From Photobacterium sp. Ph5 (lineage in GTDB: Bacteria > Pseudomonadota > Gammaproteobacteria > Enterobacterales > Vibrionaceae): a stretch of DNA of 64,000 nucleotides. The notes under the pieces were generated by a model. It saw only the letters and a list, made by a program, of their open reading frames with translations, ran no database searches and was not told the DNA's origin. Positions 35,345-45,293 of this stretch are shown here, piece after piece; position 1 is the stretch's first letter, and every line of letters starts with the position of its first letter. Location: assembly GCF_022129445.1 (NCBI RefSeq), contig NZ_JADQAQ010000013.1, positions 21,261 to 85,260 of the forward strand, in the 5' to 3' direction. The translations under genes were made by a program, and so were the position numbers.

Positions 35345-36301
35345 ATGAGTGTTGTTGTTTATGCTCCGGCATCGATTGGTAATGTGAGTGTTGGTTTTGA
35401 TGTTTTAGGCGCGGCAGTATCGCCAATTGATGGCACGTTATTGGGCGATCGAGTAAAAGTGGCTGCGGGTCAAGCATCTTTTAGTTTGCAATGCGTTGGG
35501 GCGTTTGTTGATAAACTGCCGCAACAGGCTGAAGAGAATATTGTCTACCGTTGCTGGCAAGTGTTTGCACGAGAGCTGGATAAAAAAGGGGGCGCGTTAC
35601 TCCCTGTTGATGTGACATTAGAAAAAAATATGCCTATTGGATCTGGCTTAGGTTCGAGTGCTTGTTCGATTGTTGCAGCATTAGATGCACTTAACCGTTT
35701 CCATGATCAACCGCTTAATGAAACAGAGCTATTGGCGCTCATGGGGGAAATGGAAGGCGAGATCTCAGGGAGCCTTCACTATGATAACGTTGCACCGTGC
35801 TTTCTTGGTGGATTGCAATTCATGGTGGAAGAATTAGGGATCATAAGCCAGAAAGTCCCTTGTTTTGATGATTGGTATTGGGTAATGGCTTACCCGGGGA
35901 TTAAAGTACCAACCGCTGAAGCGCGTGCGATTTTGCCAGCACAATATCGTCGCCAAGATGTGATCACTCATGGTCGTCATTTAGGTGGTTTTATTCATGC
36001 CTGTCACTCAAACCAACCACTGTTAGCTGCGAAGATGATCAAAGATGTTGTGGCTGAACCTTACCGTGAAAAGCTGTTACCTGGCTTTGCGCAAGCACGT
36101 CAGCATGCGTTAGATGCAGGGGCGATTGCGAGTGGTATTTCAGGCTCTGGACCAACCATGTTTAGTGTTTGCACCGATTTAGAGGTCGCTAAACGACTTG
36201 CACGTTGGCTCGAAGAACATTATGTTCAGAATGATGAAGGATTTGTTCATGTTTGTCGATTAGACAACTTGGGCGCAAAAGTAACAGGAAGTGAGCTATA
36301 A
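35345..36301 (+). CDS. thrB: Homoserine kinase
   Basis: A 318-residue GHMP kinase that phosphorylates homoserine. The N-terminal [15 protein letters not shown] block and the ATP loop [17 protein letters not shown] (about 97-113) are clear, as is the C-terminal [15 protein letters not shown]. It starts one base after the thrA stop and ends two bases before thrC, so the three genes form a tight operon. Confidence 0.97.
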   Translation: MSVVVYAPASIGNVSVGFDVLGAAVSPIDGTLLGDRVKVAAGQASFSLQCVGAFVDKLPQQAEENIVYRCWQVFARELDKKGGALLPVDVTLEKNMPIGSGLGSSACSIVAALDALNRFHDQPLNETELLALMGEMEGEISGSLHYDNVAPCFLGGLQFMVEELGIISQKVPCFDDWYWVMAYPGIKVPTAEARAILPAQYRRQDVITHGRHLGGFIHACHSNQPLLAAKMIKDVVAEPYREKLLPGFAQARQHALDAGAIASGISGSGPTMFSVCTDLEVAKRLARWLEEHYVQNDEGFVHVCRLDNLGAKVTGSEL

Positions 36302-36303
36302 CA

Positions 36304-37590
36304 ATGAAATTGTATAATCTAAAAGAACATCAAGAGCAGGTTTCATTTGGTCAGGCTGTACGTCAAGGATTAGGACGTAACCAAGGTCTATTCTTTCCAT
36401 CAGAACTCCCTCAATTTAGCGATATTGATGCATTGCTAGAGATGGATTTTGTCACGCGTAGTAGCAAGATCCTTTCCGCGTTTATCGGTGATGAGTTAAG
36501 TGAAGAAACTGTTAGCCAAATGGTTGATAGCGCATTCCAATTCCCAGCACCTATCAATAAAGTAAAAGACGGTGTGTATGCATTAGAGTTGTTCCATGGG
36601 CCAACATTAGCATTTAAAGATTTTGGTGGTCGCTTTATGGCGCAATCACTAGCAGCAGTAACGGCTGATAGTGAAAGTGATATCACGATTTTAACCGCGA
36701 CATCAGGCGACACAGGTGCTGCGGTTGCGCATGCTTTCTATGGTATGGATAACATCAAGGTTGTGATTTTGTACCCGAAGGGCAAGATCAGTCCATTACA
36801 AGAAAAGATGTTCTGTACATTAGGTAAGAACATTACAACGGTTGCGGTGAATGGCACGTTTGATGATTGCCAAGCGCTAGTGAAACAAGCATTTGATGAT
36901 GCAGAGCTGCGCAAAGAAGTGGGTTTAAACTCTGCAAACTCCATCAATATTAGCCGATTAATGGCGCAGATCTGTTACTACTTTGAAGCTGTTGCTCAAC
37001 TGCCTAAAGCGGAACGTGAGCAATTAGTTATTTCAGTACCAAGCGGAAATTTTGGTAATTTAACGGCAGGCCTATTAGCTAAATCGCTAGGTTTACCCGT
37101 TAAACGCTTTATTGCGGCAACGAATGAAAATGACACGGTTCCACGTTATTTACAAACGGGTGAGTGGTCTCCAAAAGTAACCGTTCCAACTATTTCAAAT
37201 GCGATGGATGTTAGCCAACCGAATAACTGGCCACGTATCGAAGAGCTTTGTCAGCTAAAAGGCTGGGGCTTAAATGAATTAGGTTATGGTGCGGTGACAG
37301 ATGAGCAAACAGCTGAAACCTTAAAACAAATGACTGCAGAAGGGTATTTATGTGAGCCTCATGGTGCGATTGCTTATCGGATTCTTAACGAGCAATTAGA
37401 TGATGGCGAAACAGGTTTATTCCTTTGTACTGCGCACCCAGCGAAATTTAAAGAAGTGGTGGATGAGATCTTAGATAAAGATATTCCATTACCTGCACCG
37501 TTAGCGAAGCATAATGCGATGGAATTATTATCTTTAGAACGTGATAATGATTTTGAAGCAGTAAAAGCGGTATTACGTTCAGTACAATAA
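36304..37590 (+). CDS. thrC: Threonine synthase
   Basis: A 428-residue PLP enzyme that turns O-phosphohomoserine into threonine, completing the pathway. The Schiff-base lysine is K105 in HGPTLAFKDFGGRFM; TATSGDTGAAVAHAF and SVPSGNFGNLTAG bind substrate and cofactor phosphate. Length equals the E. coli enzyme. A strong terminator follows, closing the operon. Confidence 0.97.
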   Translation: MKLYNLKEHQEQVSFGQAVRQGLGRNQGLFFPSELPQFSDIDALLEMDFVTRSSKILSAFIGDELSEETVSQMVDSAFQFPAPINKVKDGVYALELFHGPTLAFKDFGGRFMAQSLAAVTADSESDITILTATSGDTGAAVAHAFYGMDNIKVVILYPKGKISPLQEKMFCTLGKNITTVAVNGTFDDCQALVKQAFDDAELRKEVGLNSANSINISRLMAQICYYFEAVAQLPKAEREQLVISVPSGNFGNLTAGLLAKSLGLPVKRFIAATNENDTVPRYLQTGEWSPKVTVPTISNAMDVSQPNNWPRIEELCQLKGWGLNELGYGAVTDEQTAETLKQMTAEGYLCEPHGAIAYRILNEQLDDGETGLFLCTAHPAKFKEVVDEILDKDIPLPAPLAKHNAMELLSLERDNDFEAVKAVLRSVQ

Positions 37591-37611
37591 TGACGAATAG
37601 TATATAGCGTT

Positions 37612-37638
37612 AAAAAAGGAGCTAAGGCTCCTTTTTTT
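37612..37638 (+). terminator. Terminator of the thrABC operon
   Basis: Stem GGAGC/GCTCC with loop TAAG, extended by A6/T7 pairing. Confidence 0.88.
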
Positions 37639-37661
37639 ATTTTTCTGTTATTACAGATAAT

Positions 37662-37693
37662 AAAAAACGGCACATTGATCGTGCCGTTTTTTT
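37662..37693 (-). terminator. Terminator of grcA
   Basis: Stem ACGGCAC/GTGCCGT with a 7-base loop, flanked by A- and T-runs, so it works leftwards for grcA and could back up thrC. Confidence 0.85.
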
Positions 37694-37729
37694 ATTGCTA
37701 CGTACCTAATAAGGCAAACTAACAGAAAA

Positions 37730-38107
37730 TTATAGGCTGCTAGTGAAAGTACGTGCGATAACGTCTTGTTGTTGCTCACGAGTTAGTGAGTTGAAGCGTA
37801 CAGCGTAGCCAGAAACACGGATTGTTAGCTGTGGGTATTTTTCTGGGTGCTTAGCAGCATCTTCTAATGTTTCACGCTTTAGAACGTTTACGTTTAGGTG
37901 CTGACCACCTTCGATTTTTGCTGGTGCTTCGATAGCAAGTTCACGGTACTCGATGTCACCTAGATCTGCTTGAGCAACAACTTGGTCTGCTTCAAAACCA
38001 GATAGCGCACATACACAACGTGCTTCGTTTGTTTCGCTGTCTAGGATCCAGATAGTATTTAGTAGATCGTCGTTTGCTGCTTTAGTAATTTGAATACCAG
38101 TAATCAT
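37730..38107 (-). CDS. grcA: Autonomous glycyl radical cofactor
   Basis: A 125-residue spare part for pyruvate formate-lyase: it carries its own glycyl radical and replaces the damaged C-terminal segment of PflB after oxygen exposure. The radical glycine is G100 in [10 protein letters not shown]. The N-terminal half ([20 protein letters not shown]) matches E. coli YfiD. Two FNR-like sites upstream copy the E. coli yfiD promoter spacing. Lies between thrC and nfo; ung, srmB and trmN6, its E. coli neighbours, are within 8 kb. Confidence 0.97.
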   Translation of the reverse strand: MITGIQITKAANDDLLNTIWILDSETNEARCVCALSGFEADQVVAQADLGDIEYRELAIEAPAKIEGGQHLNVNVLKRETLEDAAKHPEKYPQLTIRVSGYAVRFNSLTREQQQDVIARTFTSSL

Positions 38108-38189
38108 AACTTATCTCCGAGAAATTGGTGTTAATTTATTCGTTTCTGCCGAGCTAATAATTGTATAACCCAGCATGGTTACTTGTGCA

Positions 38190-38203
38190 TTGACTTAGAT
38201 CAA
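38190..38203 (-). promoter_or_regulatory. FNR-like site, proximal, of the grcA promoter
   Basis: TTGACTTAGATCAA differs from TTGAT-N4-ATCAA by one base. On the minus strand a -10-like TATACA/TACAAT lies at 38167-38160, giving a start near 38156; the site centre (38196.5) is then at -40.5, the class II activator position. Confidence 0.65.
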
Positions 38204-38242
38204 ATTACAACAAAAAACCTTAAATAAAGTAGGGCTGTTTTA

Positions 38243-38256
38243 TTGAGCTAAGTCAA
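38243..38256 (-). promoter_or_regulatory. FNR-like site, distal, of the grcA promoter
   Basis: TTGAGCTAAGTCAA has two mismatches to the FNR consensus. Its centre (38249.5) is exactly 53 bp from that of the proximal site, equal to the -40.5/-93.5 pair known for E. coli yfiD. Confidence 0.5.
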
Positions 38257-38430
38257 TCTAACGCCATTTTAAGGGTTAATCAACAACAAATTTTAAGTAA
38301 TAAAAAATAGTTTAACGCACTAATGTTGTAAAATTACAACATTAGTGTTGTCCGTTTGTTTTTGTGGTGTTTATTTGGTGTTCTGTTTTGGCGTGAAATG
38401 CCAAATGATATAAATGAGGTTAAAATTATT

Positions 38431-39279
38431 ATGAAGCTGATTGGTGCTCATGTTTCTGCTGCTGGCGGTGTATTTAATGCGCCAGTAAATGCTGAAAAAA
38501 TTGGTGCGAATGCGTTTGCTCTGTTTACTAAAAATCAACGACAGTGGGTGGCAAAGCCGCTAGATACCGATGTTATTGCAGCCTTTAAAGCGCGTTGTTC
38601 TCAACTAGGATTTAATGCTAATGCTATTTTACCGCATGACTCTTATTTAATTAATTTAGGTGCGCCAGAGGCTGAAAAGTTGGAAAAATCGCGTGCTGCT
38701 TTTATTGATGAAATGTCGCGTTGTAAACAGCTTGGATTGCACCTTTTGAACTTTCATCCGGGGAGTCATTTAAAAAAAATTTCTGAAAAAGAGTGTTTAA
38801 AGTTGATCGCAGAATCAATAAACCTTGCGCATGAGCAAGTAAGTGATGTTGTTGCGGTGATCGAAAATACGGCGGGACAAGGTTCAAATTTAGGTTGGCG
38901 GTTTGAACATTTAGCGGAAATCATCAATCAAGTTAAAGATAAAACACGGGTAGGTGTCTGTATTGATACCTGTCATACCTTTGCGGCTGGATATGATTTA
39001 CGCACTGAAGCTGCAACAGATCGAACTTTTGCTGAATTTAATGATGTTGTTGGAATGCAATATCTCCGAGGTATGCACTTAAATGATTCCAAAGGTGATT
39101 TAGGTAGTCATTTAGATCGCCACCATAGTCTAGGTGAAGGCGCGATTGGCTGGGATTGTTTCCGCTATATCATGCAAGATGATCGTTTTAATCATATGCC
39201 TCTTATTTTAGAAACGATTAATCCTGATATTTGGCATCAAGAGATTGCGACATTGCGAGATTTTGTCGATCAAAAATAA
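38431..39279 (+). CDS. nfo: Endonuclease IV (AP endonuclease)
   Basis: A 282-residue zinc-dependent AP endonuclease of base-excision repair, which cuts 5' to abasic sites. Metal ligands are at the same numbers as in E. coli: H69, H109, E145, D179 and H182, followed by a His in GMHLNDSK, Asp/His in [12 protein letters not shown] and Glu in [10 protein letters not shown] chose ATG 38431 ([13 protein letters not shown]) with TGAGGT upstream; the frame opens 25 codons earlier with no homology. ung, another repair gene, follows. Confidence 0.96.
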   Translation: MKLIGAHVSAAGGVFNAPVNAEKIGANAFALFTKNQRQWVAKPLDTDVIAAFKARCSQLGFNANAILPHDSYLINLGAPEAEKLEKSRAAFIDEMSRCKQLGLHLLNFHPGSHLKKISEKECLKLIAESINLAHEQVSDVVAVIENTAGQGSNLGWRFEHLAEIINQVKDKTRVGVCIDTCHTFAAGYDLRTEAATDRTFAEFNDVVGMQYLRGMHLNDSKGDLGSHLDRHHSLGEGAIGWDCFRYIMQDDRFNHMPLILETINPDIWHQEIATLRDFVDQK

Positions 39280-39371
39280 GTGGTTATAGAGAAAGGTGGC
39301 GTTTATCTATCTCGCCTTTGATCTGATTTTGTTATTCTTACTGAGTAAATTTTATTGATGAGGAAACATTT

Positions 39372-40034
39372 ATGACCGCTAGTTGGTCTACATTTATCGA
39401 GCAACAACGAGCACAAGCGTATTTTTCTGAGATTGAACAGGCGGTTGACGCTGCTCGCGCATCTGGAAAAGTGGTATTTCCTCCTCAAGAAGATATCTTT
39501 AATGCATTCACCTCGACGCCATTAGAGAGCACTAAGGTCGTCATTCTAGGACAAGATCCCTACCATGGGCCAAAGCAAGCCCATGGCCTTAGCTTCTCGG
39601 TATTGCCGGGTATTAAGACACCACCGTCATTGGCAAATATGTATAAAGAGTTAGCCACTGACATTGAAGGTTTTATAGTACCTGAACATGGTTATTTACA
39701 GCCGTGGGCAGAGCAAGGTGTTTTATTGCTTAATACAGTCCTAACAGTAGAGCAAGGTAATGCTCACTCGCACGCTAAGATTGGTTGGGAAACATTTACT
39801 GATCGCGCAATTGAATATATTAATGATAATACTGAAGGCGTGATTTTCTTGTTATGGGGCGCACATGCGCAAAAGAAAGGTAAGAAGATAGATAAAACGC
39901 GTCACCACGTATTGCATTCAGCGCATCCGTCACCGTTATCGGCTTATCGTGGTTTCTTTGGCTGTCAGCATTTCTCTAAAACAAATCAGTTATTAGCTGA
40001 GATGGGGAAAGCTCCGATCAATTGGCAAGTATAA
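39372..40034 (+). CDS. ung: Uracil-DNA glycosylase
   Basis: A 220-residue family 1 enzyme that removes uracil from DNA. The water-activating loop is GQDPYHG (D62, Y64), the substrate loop is [10 protein letters not shown], and the minor-groove loop is [10 protein letters not shown] with catalytic H185. GAGGAAA precedes ATG 39372. The upstream gene nfo acts in the same repair pathway, on the abasic site that Ung leaves. Ends with a strong terminator. Confidence 0.97.
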   Translation: MTASWSTFIEQQRAQAYFSEIEQAVDAARASGKVVFPPQEDIFNAFTSTPLESTKVVILGQDPYHGPKQAHGLSFSVLPGIKTPPSLANMYKELATDIEGFIVPEHGYLQPWAEQGVLLLNTVLTVEQGNAHSHAKIGWETFTDRAIEYINDNTEGVIFLLWGAHAQKKGKKIDKTRHHVLHSAHPSPLSAYRGFFGCQHFSKTNQLLAEMGKAPINWQV

Positions 40035-40056
40035 ACTTAGAGATTCTCCAGATAAC

Positions 40057-40090
40057 AAAACGCCAGCGAGATGCTGGCGTTTTATTTTTT
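40057..40090 (+). terminator. Terminator of ung
   Basis: Stem AAAACGCCAGC/GCTGGCGTTTT with loop GAGAT and a T-run; the A-rich left flank could also serve the converging DUF3545 gene. Confidence 0.9.
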
Positions 40091-40106
40091 GTTTAGGTTA
40101 ATTAGA

Positions 40107-40289
40107 TTAAAAGTCGAATTCATCCGCATCATAACTGCCGCACATATCCATGTCCTGAAGCTCGCGGCGAAGTCGTTGACGATCTTTTAAGGCTTCAATT
40201 TCACGCCATTTACGTTTCTCTGGTTTTGCTCGAGAGCGACGAGAAACGGTATCTGTTGTGAACATATCATCAAATGCAAAGCTATCCAT
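40107..40289 (-). CDS. DUF3545-type small protein
   Basis: 60 residues, very polar. An acidic N-terminal segment (FAFDDMF) is followed by a basic helix (RRSRAKPEKRKWREIEALKDRQRLRREL) and an acidic tail (DADEFDF). The KRKWREIEAxKDRQRLRREL block is what I associate with DUF3545, a small family seen in vibrios and relatives; its role is unknown. GAGGTG precedes the start. Function cannot be inferred, though the basic helix could bind nucleic acid. Confidence 0.75.
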   Translation of the reverse strand: MDSFAFDDMFTTDTVSRRSRAKPEKRKWREIEALKDRQRLRRELQDMDMCGSYDADEFDF

Positions 40290-40734
40290 AAAGCACCTCT
40301 TCCTATGATATAGCTAAATATAAGCTACAAGGTCATTAATTATCACACTATGGGGTAGAGTAAAATTGAAGTGTTTCTCATTTGTTGCTTAAAGATGAAA
40401 TTTTTATGTGCGAAAAGTCAAATATATCCTTTTTATGACCGAAAACGTAAGGAAATGACTCGCAGTAAGGTGTTTTTTATGTTTGGATTTAGTCAGTGTA
40501 TTTTAGAGATTTACTTTAAAAATATACCCTTAGTGTATTTCATGTGATAATAACGGAACTATTAGTGATATATCTCATAATAATGTATGTGCATTAGCAG
40601 AAAAGAATATATCGACGTGAAATTGCTTTGTGTTGTTGCTAAATCGTTAATGGTTTAGTTTTCGCTAGTGAAATGGATACCACATTCATTGTCATTATTT
40701 ATTCGATACACGCGGCGTTGTAGAAGGAACTCAT
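40290..40734. other. Intergenic region before the alanine symporter gene (445 bp)
   Basis: AT-rich, divergent between the DUF3545 gene and the symporter gene, so it should hold promoters for both. I find no convincing operator, hairpin, repeat or short gene in it. Confidence 0.4.
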
Positions 40735-42162
40735 TTGTCCAGCCAAATTAACTTTTTAAATGACTTACTCTGGGGCTCAGTATTAATTTATTTACTGATA
40801 GGAGTCGGTATTTATTTTACCTATCGTTTGAGCTTTATCCAGTTCCGTCATTTTGGACATATGTTTAAGGTAATGAAAAACAGCCGAAAATCAGATAGTG
40901 CTGGAATTTCTTCCTTCCAAGCATTATGTACGAGCTTAGCGGCTAGAGTTGGCACAGGTAATATGGCGGGAGTGGCTGTTGCATTAACCTTGGGTGGCCC
41001 AGGTGCAATTTTTTGGATGTGGTTAATTGCTATGCTTGGCATGGCAACTGCCTTTGCAGAAAGCGCATTAGCTCAGTTGTATAAAACCCGTGATGATGAT
41101 GGTAATTATCGTGGTGGTCCCGCGTATTATATGGAAAAAGGATTAGGCATGCGCTGGATGGGCGTGATGTTCTCGGTCTTTTTGATTATTGCTTTTGGTT
41201 TAGTGTTTAACTCGGTTCAAGCTAATTCTATAAGTCAGGCTGCTCATGTGGCTTTTGGTTGGTCACCGATATATGTTGGTATTGGGCTTGTAATAATGAC
41301 TGGCGTCATCATTTTTGGTGGTTTACGTACTATAGCAAGAACCGCGGAAATTTTAGTTCCTGCCATGGCATTATGTTATCTGTTGCTTGCCCTTTATATT
41401 ATGGCGATCAACATTGAAAAATTGCCTGATATTATCATGATGATTTTTCGCAGTGCTTTTGGTTTAGAAGAAGCGGCATCGGGTGCATTGGGGTATACCA
41501 TTGCGCAAGGAATGATTAATGGATTAAAGCGTGGTTTATTTTCGAATGAAGCCGGCATGGGATCGGCACCGAATGCGGCAGCATCTGCAACACCTTATCC
41601 GCCTCATCCAGCTTCGCAGGGGTATGTGCAAATGCTCGGTGTGTTTATGGATACAATGGTGATCTGTTCATCCACTGTCGCGATTATTCTGATGTCAGGC
41701 GAATATGTTCCCCATAGTGAAGTGACAGGGATTGAGCTAACTCAGCGCGCCTTGAGCTCACAAGTCGGTGACTGGGGCTCTGTGTTTATTGCGATTGCAA
41801 TTTTCTTCTTTGCGTTTACATCGCTCGTTGCTAATTATTCCTATGCTGAAACCAACCTTATTTTTCTTGAGCATAACCATAAAATCGGATTGAATATTTT
41901 TCGTGTTGTGGTGCTCTTTATGGTGATGTTTGGAGCGTTAGCAGATCTTCCAACGGTATGGGCAATGGCCGATGTATCAATGGGAATGATGGCACTGATT
42001 AACTTAGTCGCGATTGTTTTACTGTCAGGCACTGTGGTGAAGTTGGCCACTGATTACAATAAACAGTTATCGCTGGGTAAGGTACCGACGTTTGATAGTA
42101 ATGATTATCCAGAGCTACATGCACAACTGGAAGAAGGGATCTGGGATAAGCAGAAATCCTAA
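40735..42162 (+). CDS. Sodium:alanine/glycine symporter (AGCS family, YaaJ/AlsT-like)
   Basis: A 475-residue inner-membrane transporter of the alanine-or-glycine:cation symporter family with about ten or eleven membrane helices. Family signatures are RVGTGNMAGVAVALTLGGPGAIFWMW, GGPAYYMEKGLG and the SNEAGMGSAPNAAASA block. The start is TTG at 40735, with AAGGA 6-7 bases upstream; the next in-frame ATG lies about 40 codons on, inside conserved sequence. In E. coli the related yaaJ sits beside yaaA near thrABC, as here. Confidence 0.9.
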   Translation: MSSQINFLNDLLWGSVLIYLLIGVGIYFTYRLSFIQFRHFGHMFKVMKNSRKSDSAGISSFQALCTSLAARVGTGNMAGVAVALTLGGPGAIFWMWLIAMLGMATAFAESALAQLYKTRDDDGNYRGGPAYYMEKGLGMRWMGVMFSVFLIIAFGLVFNSVQANSISQAAHVAFGWSPIYVGIGLVIMTGVIIFGGLRTIARTAEILVPAMALCYLLLALYIMAINIEKLPDIIMMIFRSAFGLEEAASGALGYTIAQGMINGLKRGLFSNEAGMGSAPNAAASATPYPPHPASQGYVQMLGVFMDTMVICSSTVAIILMSGEYVPHSEVTGIELTQRALSSQVGDWGSVFIAIAIFFFAFTSLVANYSYAETNLIFLEHNHKIGLNIFRVVVLFMVMFGALADLPTVWAMADVSMGMMALINLVAIVLLSGTVVKLATDYNKQLSLGKVPTFDSNDYPELHAQLEEGIWDKQKS

Positions 42163-42192
42163 TTATTGTTAAAGCCTATTATTGAAATAACT

Positions 42193-42223
42193 AAAGCCAC
42201 CTAGTTTCTAAGTGGCTTTTTTA
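42193..42223 (+). terminator. Terminator of the symporter gene
   Basis: Stem AAAGCCAC/GTGGCTTT with an 11-base loop and a T-run. Confidence 0.8.
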
Positions 42224-42271
42224 TTGTTTAGTGGTAGTCTTTTTGAGTCAGACTTTAAAGGAAAAAGCCTT

Positions 42272-43045
42272 ATGTTAATTGTGGTTTCCCCCGCTAAAAC
42301 CCTTGATTATGAATCGCCATTGGCAACATCAACATTTACCTTACCAGAGCTTACGGATCATTCTGCTGAACTGATTGATGTATGTCGTGAACTTACGCCA
42401 ATGGATATTGCAAGCTTGATGAAAGTAAGCGATAAAATTGCAGGTTTGAATGCTGCTCGTTTTACCGAGTGGCAGCCACAATTTACGCAAGACAATGCTC
42501 GTCAGGCAATATTGGCTTTTAAAGGTGATGTGTATACTGGTCTTGCAGCTGAAACCATGACAGAAGAACAGTTTGCTTATGCTCAACAACATTTACGTAT
42601 GCTTTCTGGTTTATATGGTTTGTTGCGTCCATTAGATTTGATGCAACCTTACCGCTTAGAGATGGGCACGAAATTGGCGAACCCTCGCGGTACTAACCTG
42701 TATCAATTTTGGGGTGATATCATTACCAATAAATTAAACCAAGCATTAGCAGAGCAGGGCGATGATATTCTGATCAACCTTGCATCTAACGAATATTTTA
42801 AATCGGTGAAACCGAAGAAGTTGAATGCTCAACTGATCACGCCAGTTTTTAAAGATTGTAAGAACGGTAATTATAAAGTGATCAGCTTTTACGCTAAAAA
42901 AGCTCGTGGCATGATGGCACGTTACATTCTTGATAATCAAATCACATCGATTGAAGCATTAAAAGAATTTGATACCGCGGGTTATTATTTTGTAGAAGCG
43001 GAATCAACGGCGAAAGAATTAGTATTTAAGCGTGAAGAGCAATAG
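42272..43045 (+). CDS. yaaA: Peroxide stress protein YaaA
   Basis: A 257-residue DUF328 protein. In E. coli it is induced by peroxide and limits free intracellular iron and Fenton damage to DNA. The N-terminal [16 protein letters not shown] and the [21 protein letters not shown] and [11 protein letters not shown] blocks are diagnostic. I chose ATG 42272 because AAAGGAAA precedes it; the frame opens 20 codons earlier without homology. Neighbour of the YaaJ-like symporter, as in E. coli. Confidence 0.95.
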   Translation: MLIVVSPAKTLDYESPLATSTFTLPELTDHSAELIDVCRELTPMDIASLMKVSDKIAGLNAARFTEWQPQFTQDNARQAILAFKGDVYTGLAAETMTEEQFAYAQQHLRMLSGLYGLLRPLDLMQPYRLEMGTKLANPRGTNLYQFWGDIITNKLNQALAEQGDDILINLASNEYFKSVKPKKLNAQLITPVFKDCKNGNYKVISFYAKKARGMMARYILDNQITSIEALKEFDTAGYYFVEAESTAKELVFKREEQ

Positions 43046-43067
43046 TAAAAACAATTGTTTCGAAAGG

Positions 43068-43100
43068 AAAAAAGGCCAACTCATGAGAGTTGGCCTTTTT
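43068..43100. terminator. Bidirectional terminator between yaaA and srmB
   Basis: Near-perfect stem AAAAAGGCCAACTC/GAGTTGGCCTTTTT with loop ATGA. Confidence 0.92.
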
Positions 43101-43126
43101 ATTTTATTTATGTGGTAAAAGAGACA

Positions 43127-44377
43127 TTACGACTTAGCTTGGTTTTTTTTAGCCGCTTGTTTTACTTTCTTTTTCGCTTTCGCATCTTTTACTTTTTTAC
43201 TCACTTTTTTCTTTTTCTTGGCAGTGCTTGGTTTTTTTGTCTGTGGACGTAGGCCATGAATAAAGCGTTCTTGCACTTCTTCTTTCATGTAGCGGCTGAT
43301 ACGTTCAATCATGCTTTGATCATGTGCTTCAACCAAGGAGATTGCCGTTCCTTTCTTACCCGCTCGCGCTGTACGACCAATACGGTGGACATAAACTTCA
43401 GCTGTACGAGGTAGATCAAAGTTGATCACATGGCTTACATCAGGTAAATCAATACCACGTGCAGCAACGTCTGTCGCAATTAATACGTTTACAACACCAT
43501 CACGAAAACGAGTGATCATGTTTGTACGTGCAGCCTGTGCCATTTCACCTTGGATCCAGTTACAAGGGATGCCCATGGCTTCTAGTTGACCACGAAGGAT
43601 ACCTAGACGCTCACGTGTTTTCACAAAGATAATCGTGCGTTCAGCTTGTTCTTTAATGATATTTTCTAACAGAGCAAGCTTGTGATCCATGTTGTCACAA
43701 CGAAGGTACATTTGATGGATCTTTTTACGTTCGCGGCGAGAAGGATCTGCATTTACTTCAACAGGTTCATTCAAAATTGTTTCTGAAAACTCACGTACAC
43801 CTTTACCTTCTAAGGTAGCAGAGAACAATAAGCTTTGACGACGCCAGCGACACTCATGGTTAAGACGCTCAACAATTTTACCAAAGCCCATGTCTAACAT
43901 GCGATCAGCTTCATCAAGGATCAAACACTCGATAGCACGACAGTCAAACTTTTCAGCTTCAATGTACTCCATAAGACGACCCGGTGTCGCCACAACAATA
44001 TCCTGAGTTTTACCCAGCATTTCGGCATGTTCGTCATATGAAATACCACCTGTGATGGTAAATACTTTTAGTGTTGTATGTTTTGCTAATGCTCTTGCTT
44101 GATCGGCAACTTGAATCGCAAGTTCACGCGTTGGCGTTAAGATCAGAATACGTGCAGGTCCTGGTCTTTTGCGTGGAAAATCTTGCAAGTGTTGGATCAT
44201 CGGTAGAAGAAAGGCTGCTGTTTTTCCGGTCCCTGTTGGCGCAGAAGCCATTACATCTTTACCGTCAAGGGCATGAGGGATAGCCTGCGCTTGAACCACT
44301 GTTGGGCGGCTATAGCCGATTTCTTCAATCGCTCGTAACAGCTCGCTATCTAACTCTAATTCGGAAAAGTCTTTCAC
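43127..44377 (-). CDS. srmB: DEAD-box RNA helicase SrmB
   Basis: A 416-residue ATP-dependent RNA helicase that helps early 50S ribosome assembly. Motifs in order are the Q motif (PTVVQAQAIP), Walker A (APTGTGKT), PTREL, DEAD, SAT (LFSATLEG) and the C-terminal HRIGRTARAG. The TFSELELDxxLL-like N-terminus and HQMYLR/EGEM-like blocks follow E. coli SrmB. The C-terminal tail (about 375-416) is almost entirely Lys/Ala/Ser and probably binds RNA. The start is GTG at 44377 with GGAGAG upstream. trmN6 is next, as in E. coli. Confidence 0.95.
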   Translation of the reverse strand: MKDFSELELDSELLRAIEEIGYSRPTVVQAQAIPHALDGKDVMASAPTGTGKTAAFLLPMIQHLQDFPRKRPGPARILILTPTRELAIQVADQARALAKHTTLKVFTITGGISYDEHAEMLGKTQDIVVATPGRLMEYIEAEKFDCRAIECLILDEADRMLDMGFGKIVERLNHECRWRRQSLLFSATLEGKGVREFSETILNEPVEVNADPSRRERKKIHQMYLRCDNMDHKLALLENIIKEQAERTIIFVKTRERLGILRGQLEAMGIPCNWIQGEMAQAARTNMITRFRDGVVNVLIATDVAARGIDLPDVSHVINFDLPRTAEVYVHRIGRTARAGKKGTAISLVEAHDQSMIERISRYMKEEVQERFIHGLRPQTKKPSTAKKKKKVSKKVKDAKAKKKVKQAAKKNQAKS

Positions 44378-44570
44378 CAGTTATCTCTCCCAAGACAAAT
44401 GCTATGTGTCATTATCGTATGCCAATTGCAAAGAATAACGACAAGGGTATTAATATTTAAGGGGCGGCATTATAGCCACTCTTGGCGTAAGTGACACCGA
44501 TTAAAACATAAAAACTTCAATCATTGATGATTATTACAACGTTTACAGGGTATATAAGTGTCGTATTAGG

Positions 44571-45293
44571 TTACATTTTTAGATAAAACTCTTTCGTTAA
44601 TGCTTTGAATTCAATTGAATAATTACCATCTTTGTGAATACAAAGGTGAGATGAATGACAAGCTTGTTTCTTTTTACTTAATTGCAAAAGTAATCGAATA
44701 GGTGCTTTTTTCTCGGTACTTTGGACATCGCAACGTTCTATACAATATAAATGATATTCAGCTGCCGCTTCAATTAAGCGCTGTCCTTCGTAACTTGGCA
44801 AGATAATACTGGCGATCCCTTCTTCTGTGAGTAGCCATTGAAGCGTTTTAAGTAGCTGCTGGTGGCTAAATGTATCAGTATGACGGGCTGTTGCACGGTG
44901 TGATTGCTCAGCTTGTTGACCAAAATTGAAATAGGGGGGGTTACAAACAATCGCATTAACACTGTTAGGGGGCTGTGTATGTCGCCATTCAGTGACATCT
45001 TGTTCAATACACTGTAAGCGTTGATGCCAAGGTGAATTTATGAAATTTTGGCGTGCTGCCGCTGCAGCTTGTGGATCTATTTCGATAGCTTCGATAGTAA
45101 TAGGTAAAGCTAACGTGCTTGTTCGCTGTGCGGCCATAAGTGCTAATAAACCACTGCCTGTACCAATATCAACCACTCTACCTTGTTGAGGCATGGCTGC
45201 CCATGCTCCTAGCAATACACCATCGGTACTGATTGGCATTCCGCAGCCTAAATCATTGATGTGAAATTGTTTAAAGCTAAAGCCGCGTGACAT
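44571..45293 (-). CDS. trmN6: tRNA1(Val) (adenine(37)-N6)-methyltransferase
   Basis: A 240-residue SAM-dependent methyltransferase (E. coli YfiC) that makes N6-methyladenosine at position 37 of tRNA1-Val. The SAM motif is VVDIGTGSGLLALMAAQR, the acidic loop is EAIEIDPQA, and the catalytic motif is NPPYF (in VCNPPYFNFGQQ). The N-terminal FKQFHINDLGCGMPISTDGVLLGAW is family-typical. AGGAAG precedes ATG 45293. Lies upstream of srmB on the same strand. Confidence 0.94.
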   Translation of the reverse strand: MSRGFSFKQFHINDLGCGMPISTDGVLLGAWAAMPQQGRVVDIGTGSGLLALMAAQRTSTLALPITIEAIEIDPQAAAAARQNFINSPWHQRLQCIEQDVTEWRHTQPPNSVNAIVCNPPYFNFGQQAEQSHRATARHTDTFSHQQLLKTLQWLLTEEGIASIILPSYEGQRLIEAAAEYHLYCIERCDVQSTEKKAPIRLLLQLSKKKQACHSSHLCIHKDGNYSIEFKALTKEFYLKM

